In this document: positions 37,437 to 46,093 of the stretch, one piece after another
Layout: each line of letters starts with the position of its first letter
Position numbering within the stretch: position 1 is the stretch's first letter
DNA from: Saccharospirillaceae bacterium
Lineage (GTDB): Bacteria > Pseudomonadota > Gammaproteobacteria > Pseudomonadales > Oceanobacteraceae
Length of the DNA stretch: 49,136 nt
Direction: 5' to 3'
Assembly (NCBI GenBank): GCA_021208685.1
Contig: JAJOJJ010000003.1
Span: forward strand, 1-49,136
The notes under the pieces: model-generated
Told to the model about the DNA's origin: nothing
Seen by the model: only the letters and a program-made list of their open reading frames with translations
Databases searched by the model: none
Made by a program: the position numbers and the translations under genes

Positions 37437-38428
37437 TTGGCGTCCTTTAAGAATCCATACACGCGTAAGCGGCTGATACCGCCATCCGGGTACATATTCA
37501 GTTTGATATGGGTAAAGGTCTGCTCACCACTGATCACTTCGTCTCTGTAGAAATGTTCGGCATCGGCACTCAGTTTCTGACGTCCGATCACCGGCATCCA
37601 GTCTGAGGTTTCCTGCGGATGCTGACCTTCCGGCATGGTAATGCCCAGCAGTGAAAATCCATCCGGGTAATTACCTTTAAAGTGTGCAGTATCCACCACC
37701 ACTTTTTTAATGCTGCCGGTTCCGGCCAGTTTAATAATAATCCAGTCGCATTCACGGCCACCGCGACGACGTTTGGTTTCCCAGCCATCGCCCATATTCA
37801 CACCACGGTCCGGCATGATCAGGTTACTCATGGAGCTGAAAAACATATCGCTGCATTCCACCGGGCGAGCACCATTTTTCATAAAGGCCAGATCCACAGG
37901 CTCACCTGGCAGGAACCAGTGATTGTCCATGACCGCTTCGCCATACACACGCAGGCGGGCAATACCACCATCAGGGAAACTGTTGATACGCAGGTGCGTC
38001 CATACACCAGCGGAATCGCAATCAATAAAATTATTGCTGTCCGGCTGAACATCCTGCTGCGGTACTACCATGGTCCACTCAGTGCTGTCATCCGGTGCCG
38101 TTTTGCTGTTGCAGGCCTCAATCGATACCTGCTTCGGCGCATTTCCGGCAAAAAATCGGGTGCAGACATTAAATCCACGGATTTTTCCCTGAGTTCCCAG
38201 TTTAAGAATGGCCCAGTCATAACCCACAACCCGTTTACGGCGGCTTTCCCAGCCATCCATCCATTTGCCGCGATCGGTATATTTTCCGTCGATAAACACC
38301 GGAGCTTCCGGTTTAATCAGATTTTCCATCTCGGCAAAGAAATCATCACTGCAGCTAAGAACCTGACCTCCCAAACGGCGGTTTGCAAGGTCAATCCATT
38401 CACTGTAAGGATGCACTTCGTTTTTCAT
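37433..38428 (-). CDS. alc: Allantoicase
   Basis: This 331-residue enzyme hydrolyses allantoate to ureidoglycolate and urea. It shows the duplicated domain typical of allantoicase, each half with a GWESRRKR/GWETKRRR segment (about residues 59 and 223) and a paired CDWIIIKLAG/YDWAILKLGT strand. It starts about 67 bases after xdhC, across a hairpin. No allantoinase gene (allantoin to allantoate) is present in the window, so this step must be encoded elsewhere. Confidence 0.94.
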   Translation of the reverse strand: MKNEVHPYSEWIDLANRRLGGQVLSCSDDFFAEMENLIKPEAPVFIDGKYTDRGKWMDGWESRRKRVVGYDWAILKLGTQGKIRGFNVCTRFFAGNAPKQVSIEACNSKTAPDDSTEWTMVVPQQDVQPDSNNFIDCDSAGVWTHLRINSFPDGGIARLRVYGEAVMDNHWFLPGEPVDLAFMKNGARPVECSDMFFSSMSNLIMPDRGVNMGDGWETKRRRGGRECDWIIIKLAGTGSIKKVVVDTAHFKGNYPDGFSLLGITMPEGQHPQETSDWMPVIGRQKLSADAEHFYRDEVISGEQTFTHIKLNMYPDGGISRLRVYGFLKDAK

Positions 38429-38458
38429 AGTATTCTCAACATTATCAGACGAATAATT

Positions 38459-38480
38459 CTGACGATGATCAGATCGTCAG
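38459..38480 (-). terminator. Hairpin between xdhC and alc
   Basis: CTGACGAT and ATCGTCAG form a perfect 8-base stem with a 6-base loop in the 67-base xdhC-alc gap. On the minus strand it is followed by AATTATTCG, so only a weak terminator is likely; it may lower or uncouple expression of the downstream half of the operon. Confidence 0.45.
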
Positions 38481-38495
38481 GCTATTAAAGATGAC

Positions 38496-39401
38496 TTACA
38501 GGCTGATGTCTGATGACGCCGGTGCATCACCGGTCAGCCCTTCCTGCAATTGTTTCCAACTAAGACCTTTGCGACGGCTTTTATCGGCAGACATTCTGGC
38601 TGATGCAGCGGCCGTTTTACGTGCCAGCAACTGCGCGGCAACAGAAACCGCGACTTCCATGGGCAATTTACCCCCCACTTCCGCCAGGCCAATGGGCATG
38701 GTCAGCCGTGACCGCTGGTCGGCGCTCAATCCTGCATGCTGCAAACGCAGGGCAAATCGTTCTGTTTTGGTGGCCGAGCCAATACAACCGATGAATGCAA
38801 AATCATCCCGACTCAATGCGGCCTGCAATACATCGAAATCCAGCTGATGATTATGCGTCAGAACCACCAGCTCACTGCCAGCCGGGAGCCCGGCGATAAT
38901 ACTGACCGGATCGGCCAGACAGCGGCAATCAATATTGTCAGCAAGATGATCCGCTGATGGAAACTGTTCAGGACGGCTATCCACCCAGATAACGGGCTGT
39001 TCGAGTCCGCCAAGAATATTCATCAGCGCTTTGGCCACATGCCCGGCACCAAATACCACCAGAGGAGCCGCTTCCAGCACAAACATTTCAAGCAGCACGG
39101 TGACACTGCCGCCACAGCACTGACCGGCTTTGGCCGCTAAGGGAATTTTCTCTGTTTTCTGCAGCGAAAATTCAGTACCCGAAAGGGCATGGTCAGAAAG
39201 CCATTGCCGTGCTTTGTGAATTAATTGAAATTCAAGCTGACCACCGCCCAGAGTGTCAAACTGATCGTGCGCAGTAATCACCATTTTACTGCCGGGATCA
39301 CGCGGCACAGAACCTGCGCTGCCCATCACAGTCGCAATCACATAGGATTCGCGGCGTTGCTGGCAACGGGCAATGGCGTCATACCAACGCACAAATTTCA
39401 T
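38496..39401 (-). CDS. xdhC: XdhC, xanthine dehydrogenase maturation protein
   Basis: This 302-residue XdhC protein binds molybdenum cofactor, helps sulfurate it and inserts it into XdhB. Family segments include GSAGSVPRDPGSKMV, the CCGG site (QCCGGSVTVLLE) and a nucleotide-binding domain with VVFGAGHVAKAL. The start at 39401 has GGAG eight bases upstream and overlaps the XdhB stop by four bases; the open frame extends seven codons further. Confidence 0.93.
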   Translation of the reverse strand: MKFVRWYDAIARCQQRRESYVIATVMGSAGSVPRDPGSKMVITAHDQFDTLGGGQLEFQLIHKARQWLSDHALSGTEFSLQKTEKIPLAAKAGQCCGGSVTVLLEMFVLEAAPLVVFGAGHVAKALMNILGGLEQPVIWVDSRPEQFPSADHLADNIDCRCLADPVSIIAGLPAGSELVVLTHNHQLDFDVLQAALSRDDFAFIGCIGSATKTERFALRLQHAGLSADQRSRLTMPIGLAEVGGKLPMEVAVSVAAQLLARKTAAASARMSADKSRRKGLSWKQLQEGLTGDAPASSDISL

Positions 39402-41758
39402 GGCCGGATCTCCTGCTGGCAAAACATCACGGCATTCAATACCCGTTCCGGGGTAGCAGGTGTATCCAGCGGCGGGCTGATTTTATAATCCGCCACACTG
39501 GCGACCGCGTCACGCAGAGCACACCACACCGCAATACCATGCATAAATGGCGGTTCACCAACGGCTTTTGAGTTATAGATCGTATCTTCGGCGTTAGCCC
39601 GATCAAACAATTGCACGGTAAAGTGTTCAGGAATATCAACGGACGTCGGGATTTTATACGTCGCCGCCGAGTTGGATTGCAGGCGCCCTTTGTCGTCCCA
39701 CAACAGTTCTTCTGTGGTTAACCAACCCATTCCCTGAATAAACGCCCCTTCAATCTGGCCAATATCAATTGCCGGATTCAGCGAGCGGCCAACATCGTGC
39801 AAAATATCAGCACGCAGCACTTTATACTCGCCCGTCAGGGTATCAATTTCCACTTCGGCGCAGCAGGCACCAAAAGCGTAATAAAAGAACGGACGGCCAT
39901 TGGCAGTATCGCGGTTGTAATGAATTTTCGGCGTGGCGTAATAGCCCGTGGTCGAGAGTGATACGCGGTTCTGGTAAGCCAGGGTGACAAAATCGGCAAA
40001 GGAAATCCACTGCGCGCTGTCCTCATTCGCCCCGATCACGACATGATTATTCATAAAGCGCACGTCAACGGCATTCACCTGAAAATGCTGCTGAGCAAAC
40101 TGCACCAGACGCGATTTAAGAATCTGACAGGCATTCTGTGCTGCTTTACCATTCAAATCAGAGCCGGAAGACGCGGCCGTTGGCGAGGTGTTCGGCACCT
40201 TATCCGTCGCGGTGGCACTGGCCTGAACCATATCAATGTCGATATCAAATTCATGGGCAACCACCTGCGCCACTTTAGTGAATAATCCCTGACCCATTTC
40301 AGTGCCACCGTGGTTCAGATGAACGGAGCCATCGGTATAAATATGCACCAGTGCACCGGCCTGATTTAAAAACTGAATGGTGAATGAGATTCCAAAACGA
40401 ATCGGTGTTAATGCCAGGCCGCGCTTTTTCCAGCGATGATCCCTATTAAATTCTGCAATTGCAGTGCGGCGGGCACGATAGTCACAATCATGCTCCAGCT
40501 GGGCCACCAATTCCGGCAGATAAAAATCTTCAATCGGCTGACCATAATGGGTACTGCCGCCATCGCGGTAAAAATTAATTTTGCGCACATCCAGCGGATC
40601 TTTACCCACTTTACGCGCTATATCATCCAGCATGGCTTCGGCAAAAATCATCCCCTGCGGTCCGCCAAACCCCCGATAGGCGGTATTGGATACGGTATTG
40701 GTTTTACAGCGATGACCGATGACCCGCGCATTATTCAGATCGTAGGCGTTATCGACATGAAACATCGCACGATCAACAATGGCGTCGGATAAATCCGGTG
40801 AATATCCGCAAAAACCGGCCAGCTCAATGTCAGCGCCCAGAATTTTTCCGTTCTCATCAATGCCCAGATGATAGCGGTTGTAAAAATCATGGCGCTTGCC
40901 GGTCAGGACCATATCATCCTGACGGTCAAGTCGCATTTTCACCGGACGGTTCAGGCGCTGGGCAAAAACCGAGGCAATACACCCCCACTGCGCAGCCTGT
41001 GTCTCTTTACCACCAAAGCCGCCGCCCATGCGCCGCACTTCAACCTGCACATGATTGATCGGCACATCAAGTACTTCAGCAACCAGTTTCTGTACTTCTG
41101 ACGGATGCTGACTGGAGCAATACAATTTAATACCGCCGTCTTCGGCTGGCAGGGCGTAGCTGATCTGGCCTTCCAGATAAAAATGCTCCTGACCTTTTAC
41201 ATACAGTTCACCGCTCATCTGTATCGGAGCGTTCTGAACAGCCATCCTGGCATTGCCCTTCTGCATACTGTGCGCAGGACGGACAAAGGCGTTTTGTTGT
41301 AATGCCTCTTTAATCGTCAGCAATGCGGGCTGTTCTTCATAGCGCACCTGCGCCAGCAACACGGCGCGCTTTGCCTGTTCGAAGCTTTCGGCAACCACGG
41401 CAAATAAAGCCTGACCGTGAAATTCCACCACGCCATCGGCAAAAATCGGGTCACCTTTAAAAACCGGGCCAATGTCTTTTTCGCCGGGAATATCATCCAG
41501 TGTAATCACATCGACCACACCCGGCGCATTGCGCACGGCGGTTAAATCGAGTGACAGAATTTTTCCGTGAGCGATGGTACTTTTGCCGACAGCAGCAAAT
41601 AAGGTTCCGGCTGATTCCGGCATATCATCAATGTACGTCGCGGTGCCCAGCACATGTTTTTCGGCGCTTTCATGTGCGAGTTTACTGCCGCTTTTACCTT
41701 TTGCCGGACGCTGACGACGCGCTTCCCAGGGGGTTACTTTAGAAGAAACGTGGCTCAT
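39398..41758 (-). CDS. xdhB: Xanthine dehydrogenase, molybdopterin-binding subunit
   Basis: This 786-residue catalytic subunit oxidises hypoxanthine and xanthine to urate. The molybdenum-site segment VRRMGGGFGGKETQAAQWGC (about residues 238-257), the RGFGGPQG motif (about 348-355) and the C-terminal VGEPPFMHG with the catalytic glutamate are all present. It overlaps both neighbours by four bases (ATGA), so the three xdh genes are tightly coupled. Confidence 0.95.
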   Translation of the reverse strand: MSHVSSKVTPWEARRQRPAKGKSGSKLAHESAEKHVLGTATYIDDMPESAGTLFAAVGKSTIAHGKILSLDLTAVRNAPGVVDVITLDDIPGEKDIGPVFKGDPIFADGVVEFHGQALFAVVAESFEQAKRAVLLAQVRYEEQPALLTIKEALQQNAFVRPAHSMQKGNARMAVQNAPIQMSGELYVKGQEHFYLEGQISYALPAEDGGIKLYCSSQHPSEVQKLVAEVLDVPINHVQVEVRRMGGGFGGKETQAAQWGCIASVFAQRLNRPVKMRLDRQDDMVLTGKRHDFYNRYHLGIDENGKILGADIELAGFCGYSPDLSDAIVDRAMFHVDNAYDLNNARVIGHRCKTNTVSNTAYRGFGGPQGMIFAEAMLDDIARKVGKDPLDVRKINFYRDGGSTHYGQPIEDFYLPELVAQLEHDCDYRARRTAIAEFNRDHRWKKRGLALTPIRFGISFTIQFLNQAGALVHIYTDGSVHLNHGGTEMGQGLFTKVAQVVAHEFDIDIDMVQASATATDKVPNTSPTAASSGSDLNGKAAQNACQILKSRLVQFAQQHFQVNAVDVRFMNNHVVIGANEDSAQWISFADFVTLAYQNRVSLSTTGYYATPKIHYNRDTANGRPFFYYAFGACCAEVEIDTLTGEYKVLRADILHDVGRSLNPAIDIGQIEGAFIQGMGWLTTEELLWDDKGRLQSNSAATYKIPTSVDIPEHFTVQLFDRANAEDTIYNSKAVGEPPFMHGIAVWCALRDAVASVADYKISPPLDTPATPERVLNAVMFCQQEIRP

Positions 41759-43215
41759 GCTGCATCTCCTGCCTGGCCGGCGGTTAATTCCAGATAGCTT
41801 TTCAGCAACAGGTTACGCGTAACCTGCAGGCGGTATTCTTTGCTGGCGCGGACATCCGACAGCGGCTGATAATCCTGTCCGATTGAATTCGCAGCCTGTA
41901 AAAAGGTATTTTCAGAAAATGGCTGGCCAATTAATGCCTGTTCCGTTTTCAACGCACGTAATGGGGTCGCGGCCACACCACCGCAGGCCAGACGTGCCTG
42001 TTCAATAATGCCGTTCTGCACGTCCAGATACAGGGCAAACATCACCGCGGAAATATCATCGTCGTAACGCTTACTGATTTTATGCAGCGTCAGCGATTCA
42101 CTGCTCTGCAATGTCTTTATGCGAATGGCGCGCAAATATTCACCGGGTTGCAGTACGGTCTGTTTATACCCCAGATAAAAATCATCAATGGCAACGTCGC
42201 GGCGGCCATGGTTTCCATCAATTTCCAGCGTGGCATTCAAAGCTAAAAAAGCGGGGGGCGTATCACCAATCGGTGAAGCATTAGCAATATTGCCCCCCAA
42301 AGTGCCCATATTGCGGATCTGGCGTGAGCCAATTCGATGCAAGAGCTGAGCAAACGAAGGAAAAAGATCAGCCAGCTGATGTTCAGCCTGACTGTAGGTA
42401 ACACCGGCTCCCAGCCACAACTGCCCGCCTTGCTCCTGTGTCTGAGCAAGGGTTGTGATGCGGTTAAGACAAATGATGGTGTCGAATTGTTTAAAGCGCT
42501 GGGTAATTTCCAGTCCGATATCGGTACCACCTGCCCACAGGCAGGCCTCCGGATATTCCCGCAACAGAGCTTTCAGCTGCTCTTCGGTTAACGGCATAAA
42601 TAAACGACGGCCATCAACCTCCTGCAACGCCTGCGGTGATGTGGGCGATACATTTTCCGCCTGTGGATTAAAGGTTTGCACACCACTGCGGGCAGAAATA
42701 TCACGCACATCACAGACCGGCAGTTCTGCCATTTTATGGGCCGCTTCGATAATCGGCCGGTAACCGGTACAGCGGCACAGGTTGCCAGACAATGCGGCGT
42801 GAATCTGCTCATCGGTTAATGCGCTCTGCTGCGCATGCAGACCCGCCTGCTGATACAGGTTGGCCAGCGACATAACAAATCCCGGAGTACAGAATCCGCA
42901 TTGCGAACCGTGGCAATCGACCATCGCCTGCTGGGCCGGATGCAACTGCCCGGCACGGCCAATACCGGAAGGGGTCAACAGGTAACGCTCATGCGCATTG
43001 GCCATTAATGCAATGCAGGCATTCAGTGTGCGGTACTCAATACCACGCTCTGTCATTTCGCCCAGCATCAGTGTGCAGGCACCGCAATCACCCGCGGCAC
43101 AACCTTCTTTTGCATCAGGCTGCATCATCGTGGTGCGCAGATATTTCAGAATGGTACAATTTGGATCAATTTTATTGTCTTCAATCCAGCGACCGTTTAG
43201 GTTAAATCGAATCAC
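41755..43215 (-). CDS. xdhA: Xanthine dehydrogenase, iron-sulfur/FAD subunit
   Basis: This 486-residue subunit carries two 2Fe-2S clusters and FAD. Cluster one is bound by C39, C44, C47 and C67, cluster two by C106, C109, C147 and C149 (CGFCTPG and NLCRCTGYRPI). The FAD domain has RNMGTLGGNIANASPIGD (about 309-326). The open frame runs on to 43437, but the family begins at the MIRFxLNG position, so I chose the GTG at 43215, with AGG about seven bases upstream. The extra 74 codons have no homology and contain the RutR-like operator. It is the first gene of the operon. Confidence 0.9.
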   Translation of the reverse strand: MIRFNLNGRWIEDNKIDPNCTILKYLRTTMMQPDAKEGCAAGDCGACTLMLGEMTERGIEYRTLNACIALMANAHERYLLTPSGIGRAGQLHPAQQAMVDCHGSQCGFCTPGFVMSLANLYQQAGLHAQQSALTDEQIHAALSGNLCRCTGYRPIIEAAHKMAELPVCDVRDISARSGVQTFNPQAENVSPTSPQALQEVDGRRLFMPLTEEQLKALLREYPEACLWAGGTDIGLEITQRFKQFDTIICLNRITTLAQTQEQGGQLWLGAGVTYSQAEHQLADLFPSFAQLLHRIGSRQIRNMGTLGGNIANASPIGDTPPAFLALNATLEIDGNHGRRDVAIDDFYLGYKQTVLQPGEYLRAIRIKTLQSSESLTLHKISKRYDDDISAVMFALYLDVQNGIIEQARLACGGVAATPLRALKTEQALIGQPFSENTFLQAANSIGQDYQPLSDVRASKEYRLQVTRNLLLKSYLELTAGQAGDAA

Positions 43216-43351
43216 GCTTACACCTGTTTTCTGCCCGACAGCTCTGTTGAACGGCGCCGCTTTCACGCCGTTGTGGCGAATGTGCGGCGGCATCGCCCGA
43301 CAGCGCTGTATTTCAGTAGAGAGTTCTGTCCGGAGAATGCTTTGCAATTTC

Positions 43352-43367
43352 CTGACCAACTGGTCAA
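43352..43367. promoter_or_regulatory. RutR-like operator 1, xdhA side
   Basis: CTGACCAACTGGTCAA matches 13 of 14 defined positions of the RutR consensus TTGACCAnnTGGTCAA. It lies about 137 bases upstream of the xdhA start codon in the divergent xdhA/ABC-transporter region. Confidence 0.7.
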
Positions 43368-43429
43368 GCATATAACAAAACATGCCGGAATGTGCAGATG
43401 CAGTATGTGGCAAGCTAATTGCTAATGGC

Positions 43430-43445
43430 TTGTCCAAGTGGTCAG
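43430..43445. promoter_or_regulatory. RutR-like operator 2, transporter side
   Basis: TTGTCCAAGTGGTCAG matches 12 of 14 defined consensus positions. It lies 22 bases upstream of the GTG start of the ATPase gene, just before its ribosome binding site, where a bound repressor could block transcription. Confidence 0.6.
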
Positions 43446-43467
43446 CTTTTAAATTTGAGGAATCTTA

Positions 43468-45027
43468 GTGCCAGCACAAGAATCAACCATACGCCTGCAT
43501 CTGAGCGGTATCCGCAAAGAGTATCCGGGCTGCCTAGCCAACGATGATATTGAATTGTTGGTGAATGCCGGTGAGACCCACGCCCTGCTTGGGGAAAACG
43601 GCGCCGGCAAAAGTACCCTGATGAAAATCATCTACGGTGTCATCAAACCGGACGCCGGTAAGATTGTCTGGCAGGGTGACGCTATTCAGATGAACGGCCC
43701 TGCACATGCGCGCCAGCTGGGCATTGGTATGGTGTTTCAGCATTTTTCGTTGTTTGAAACCCTGACCGTTGCCGAAAATATTGCGCTGAGTCTGCCGGCG
43801 GAAGAAAGCCGGAATATGGAAGCACTAAGTAAGCGCATACGTGAAATTTCTGCGCACTACGGAATGGCACTGGACCCTGACCGCCATGTTCACACGCTTT
43901 CGGTCGGGGCGCAGCAGCGGGTGGAAATCGTACGCTGCTTACTGCAAGACATTAAACTGCTGATTCTGGATGAACCGACGTCAGTTCTCACCCCGCAGGA
44001 AGTGCGCGAATTGTTCCGCACCCTGAAGAAGCTGGCCGCTGAAGGCTGCTCCATTTTGTTTATTTCGCACAAACTGGATGAAGTCACCGAGTTGTGTAAT
44101 GCCGCTACTGTGCTGCGCAATGGCCGGGGTACCGGACGCTGCAACCCACAGGATGTCAGCAGTGAAGATCTGGCACGGATGATGGTCGGTGAAGACACGC
44201 CGCTGAATCAGAATTATCAGAAAGCGGAAGGCGGAGAGACCGCCCTCAGCCTGAACAACCTCAGCTTTACCCCGGAAGATCCGTTCGGCGTAACCCTGAA
44301 TAATCTGAATCTGAAGGTAAAAGCCGGCGAAATTCTCGGCATCGCGGGTGTTGCCGGTAATGGTCAGGATGAACTCTGCGCCCTGCTCAGCGGTGAAGAA
44401 ATAACCCGCGCTGACAGCATTGAATTACTCGGCCAGAATATCGGTGCCATGAGCCCCGATCAGCGTCGCCGCCTGGGGTTTGCCTTTGTTCCGGAAGAGC
44501 GTCTGGGACGTGGTGCGGTGCCCAATATGTCATTGGTGGAAAACACCCTGCTCAGCAGCAGCCACCGCGACTTAAAAGCCAATGGCTGGATTAATTACCG
44601 CAAAGTACGCGAATTTTCCCGCGACATTATTGAAAAATATAACGTCAAATGTGCCAACGAGTACGCTCAGGCCAAAAGTTTATCCGGCGGTAATCTGCAA
44701 AAATTCATTATTGGCCGCGAAATCGAACAACAACCGAAATTGCTGGTGTGCTCTCACCCGACCTGGGGCGTGGATATTGGCGCTGCCATTTTAATCCGCC
44801 ATGCGCTGATTCAACTGCGCGACGAAGGTGCCGCCATTATTGTGGTATCGGAAGATATTGATGAGCTCTATCAGATATCTGACCGCATCGGTGCAATTTG
44901 TGATGGGCAATTGAGCCCGGTAAAACCGACCCACGAAGTGGGTATCGAAACACTGGGTCAATGGATGGCCGGTCAATTTGGTCACGACAGTGCCAATCCA
45001 TCCACTGTGGAGAGCGCACATGCTTAA
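43468..45027 (+). CDS. Nucleoside/purine ABC transporter, double ATPase
   Basis: This 519-residue protein has two ABC ATPase domains. The first has a full Walker A (GENGAGKS, about 42-49) and ABC signature (LSVGAQQRVEIV); the second has the degenerate GVAGNGQDEL seen in sugar/nucleoside-type importers. It belongs to the BMP/YufO/NupA group that imports nucleosides. The gene starts with GTG at 43468 with GAGG seven bases upstream. It is divergent from xdhA and followed by two permease genes. No BMP-type binding protein is encoded in the window. Confidence 0.88.
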   Translation: MPAQESTIRLHLSGIRKEYPGCLANDDIELLVNAGETHALLGENGAGKSTLMKIIYGVIKPDAGKIVWQGDAIQMNGPAHARQLGIGMVFQHFSLFETLTVAENIALSLPAEESRNMEALSKRIREISAHYGMALDPDRHVHTLSVGAQQRVEIVRCLLQDIKLLILDEPTSVLTPQEVRELFRTLKKLAAEGCSILFISHKLDEVTELCNAATVLRNGRGTGRCNPQDVSSEDLARMMVGEDTPLNQNYQKAEGGETALSLNNLSFTPEDPFGVTLNNLNLKVKAGEILGIAGVAGNGQDELCALLSGEEITRADSIELLGQNIGAMSPDQRRRLGFAFVPEERLGRGAVPNMSLVENTLLSSSHRDLKANGWINYRKVREFSRDIIEKYNVKCANEYAQAKSLSGGNLQKFIIGREIEQQPKLLVCSHPTWGVDIGAAILIRHALIQLRDEGAAIIVVSEDIDELYQISDRIGAICDGQLSPVKPTHEVGIETLGQWMAGQFGHDSANPSTVESAHA

Positions 45028-46090
45028 ACTTGAAAAGCGTCAGGCCGACTCGCGTCTGATGAGTTATGTATCCCCTCTTATCGCCATTGTGCTGACCCTG
45101 TTTGGCGGTGCATTACTGTTTTCGGTACTGGGGCATGACCCGCTGCACGCCCTGTATACCTTTTTTATTGCACCACTCACTAACACCTATGGCTGGACCG
45201 AACTGGGTATAAAAGTAGCGCCATTGTTACTGTGTGCAATGGGTCTGACATTATGTTACCGCGCCAAAATCTGGAATATCGGTGCCGAAGGCCAGTTTAT
45301 TATGGGAGCGCTGGGTGGCAGCATGGCCGCACTGCAGTTTCTTGATGCGGAAAGCCGCTGGGTGCTGGTGCCTATTCTGCTGGCAGGAACCATCAGCGGC
45401 TTGTTGTGGGCAGCACTGGCTGCGTGGCTGAAAACCCGCTTCAATGCCAATGAAATTCTGACCACCATTATGCTCAACTACATTGCGCTGAATGCCCTTC
45501 TGTACGCCGTACACGGGCCTTTGCGCGATCCGGCCGGATTTAATTTTCCGGAATCCGCCATGTTTGCCGATGCTGCGTTGTTGCCTTTATTCAGTGACGA
45601 TTATCGTCTGAATATTTCTATCCTGTTTGCGCTATTTTTTACTGTGGTTATCTGGACAGTGATGGCGCGCAGCTGGGTCGGTTATCAGATTCAGGTACTC
45701 GGTGAAGACGCCAAAGCCGCACGCTATGCCGGTTTTAATACCAATCGCCTGACCTGGTTTGCATTGCTGGTGTGTGGAGCACTTGCCGGACTGGCAGGAG
45801 TAGCAGAAGTCAGCGGACCGATTGGACAGTTAATTCCCCAAGTCTCGCCGGGCTACGGTTATGCCGCGATTATTGTGGTGTTTTTAGGCCGCATGCAGCC
45901 ATTCGGTATTTTGCTGGCCAGTATGCTGCTGGCACTGACCTTTATGGGCGGGGAAATGGTGCAGATCGAAATGAGTCTGCCAAAATCCCTGACCGGTTTA
46001 TTTCAGGGAATGCTGTTGTTCTTCCTGCTGGCTGCGGATCTGTTAATCAGTTATCGCATTGTTTTTCAACCACGTACTGCCCGGGCCTGA
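45020..46090 (+). CDS. Nucleoside ABC transporter permease 1
   Basis: This 356-residue permease has about nine membrane segments and matches the YufP/NupB-type permease of BMP-family importers (IGAEGQFIMGALGGSMAAL and ANEILTTIMLNYIALNAL are characteristic). The start ATG at 45020 has GGAG seven bases upstream and overlaps the ATPase stop by eight bases, so translation is coupled. The open frame extends further upstream into the ATPase gene but without support. Confidence 0.88.
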   Translation: MLKLEKRQADSRLMSYVSPLIAIVLTLFGGALLFSVLGHDPLHALYTFFIAPLTNTYGWTELGIKVAPLLLCAMGLTLCYRAKIWNIGAEGQFIMGALGGSMAALQFLDAESRWVLVPILLAGTISGLLWAALAAWLKTRFNANEILTTIMLNYIALNALLYAVHGPLRDPAGFNFPESAMFADAALLPLFSDDYRLNISILFALFFTVVIWTVMARSWVGYQIQVLGEDAKAARYAGFNTNRLTWFALLVCGALAGLAGVAEVSGPIGQLIPQVSPGYGYAAIIVVFLGRMQPFGILLASMLLALTFMGGEMVQIEMSLPKSLTGLFQGMLLFFLLAADLLISYRIVFQPRTARA

Positions 46091-46093
46091 ACC

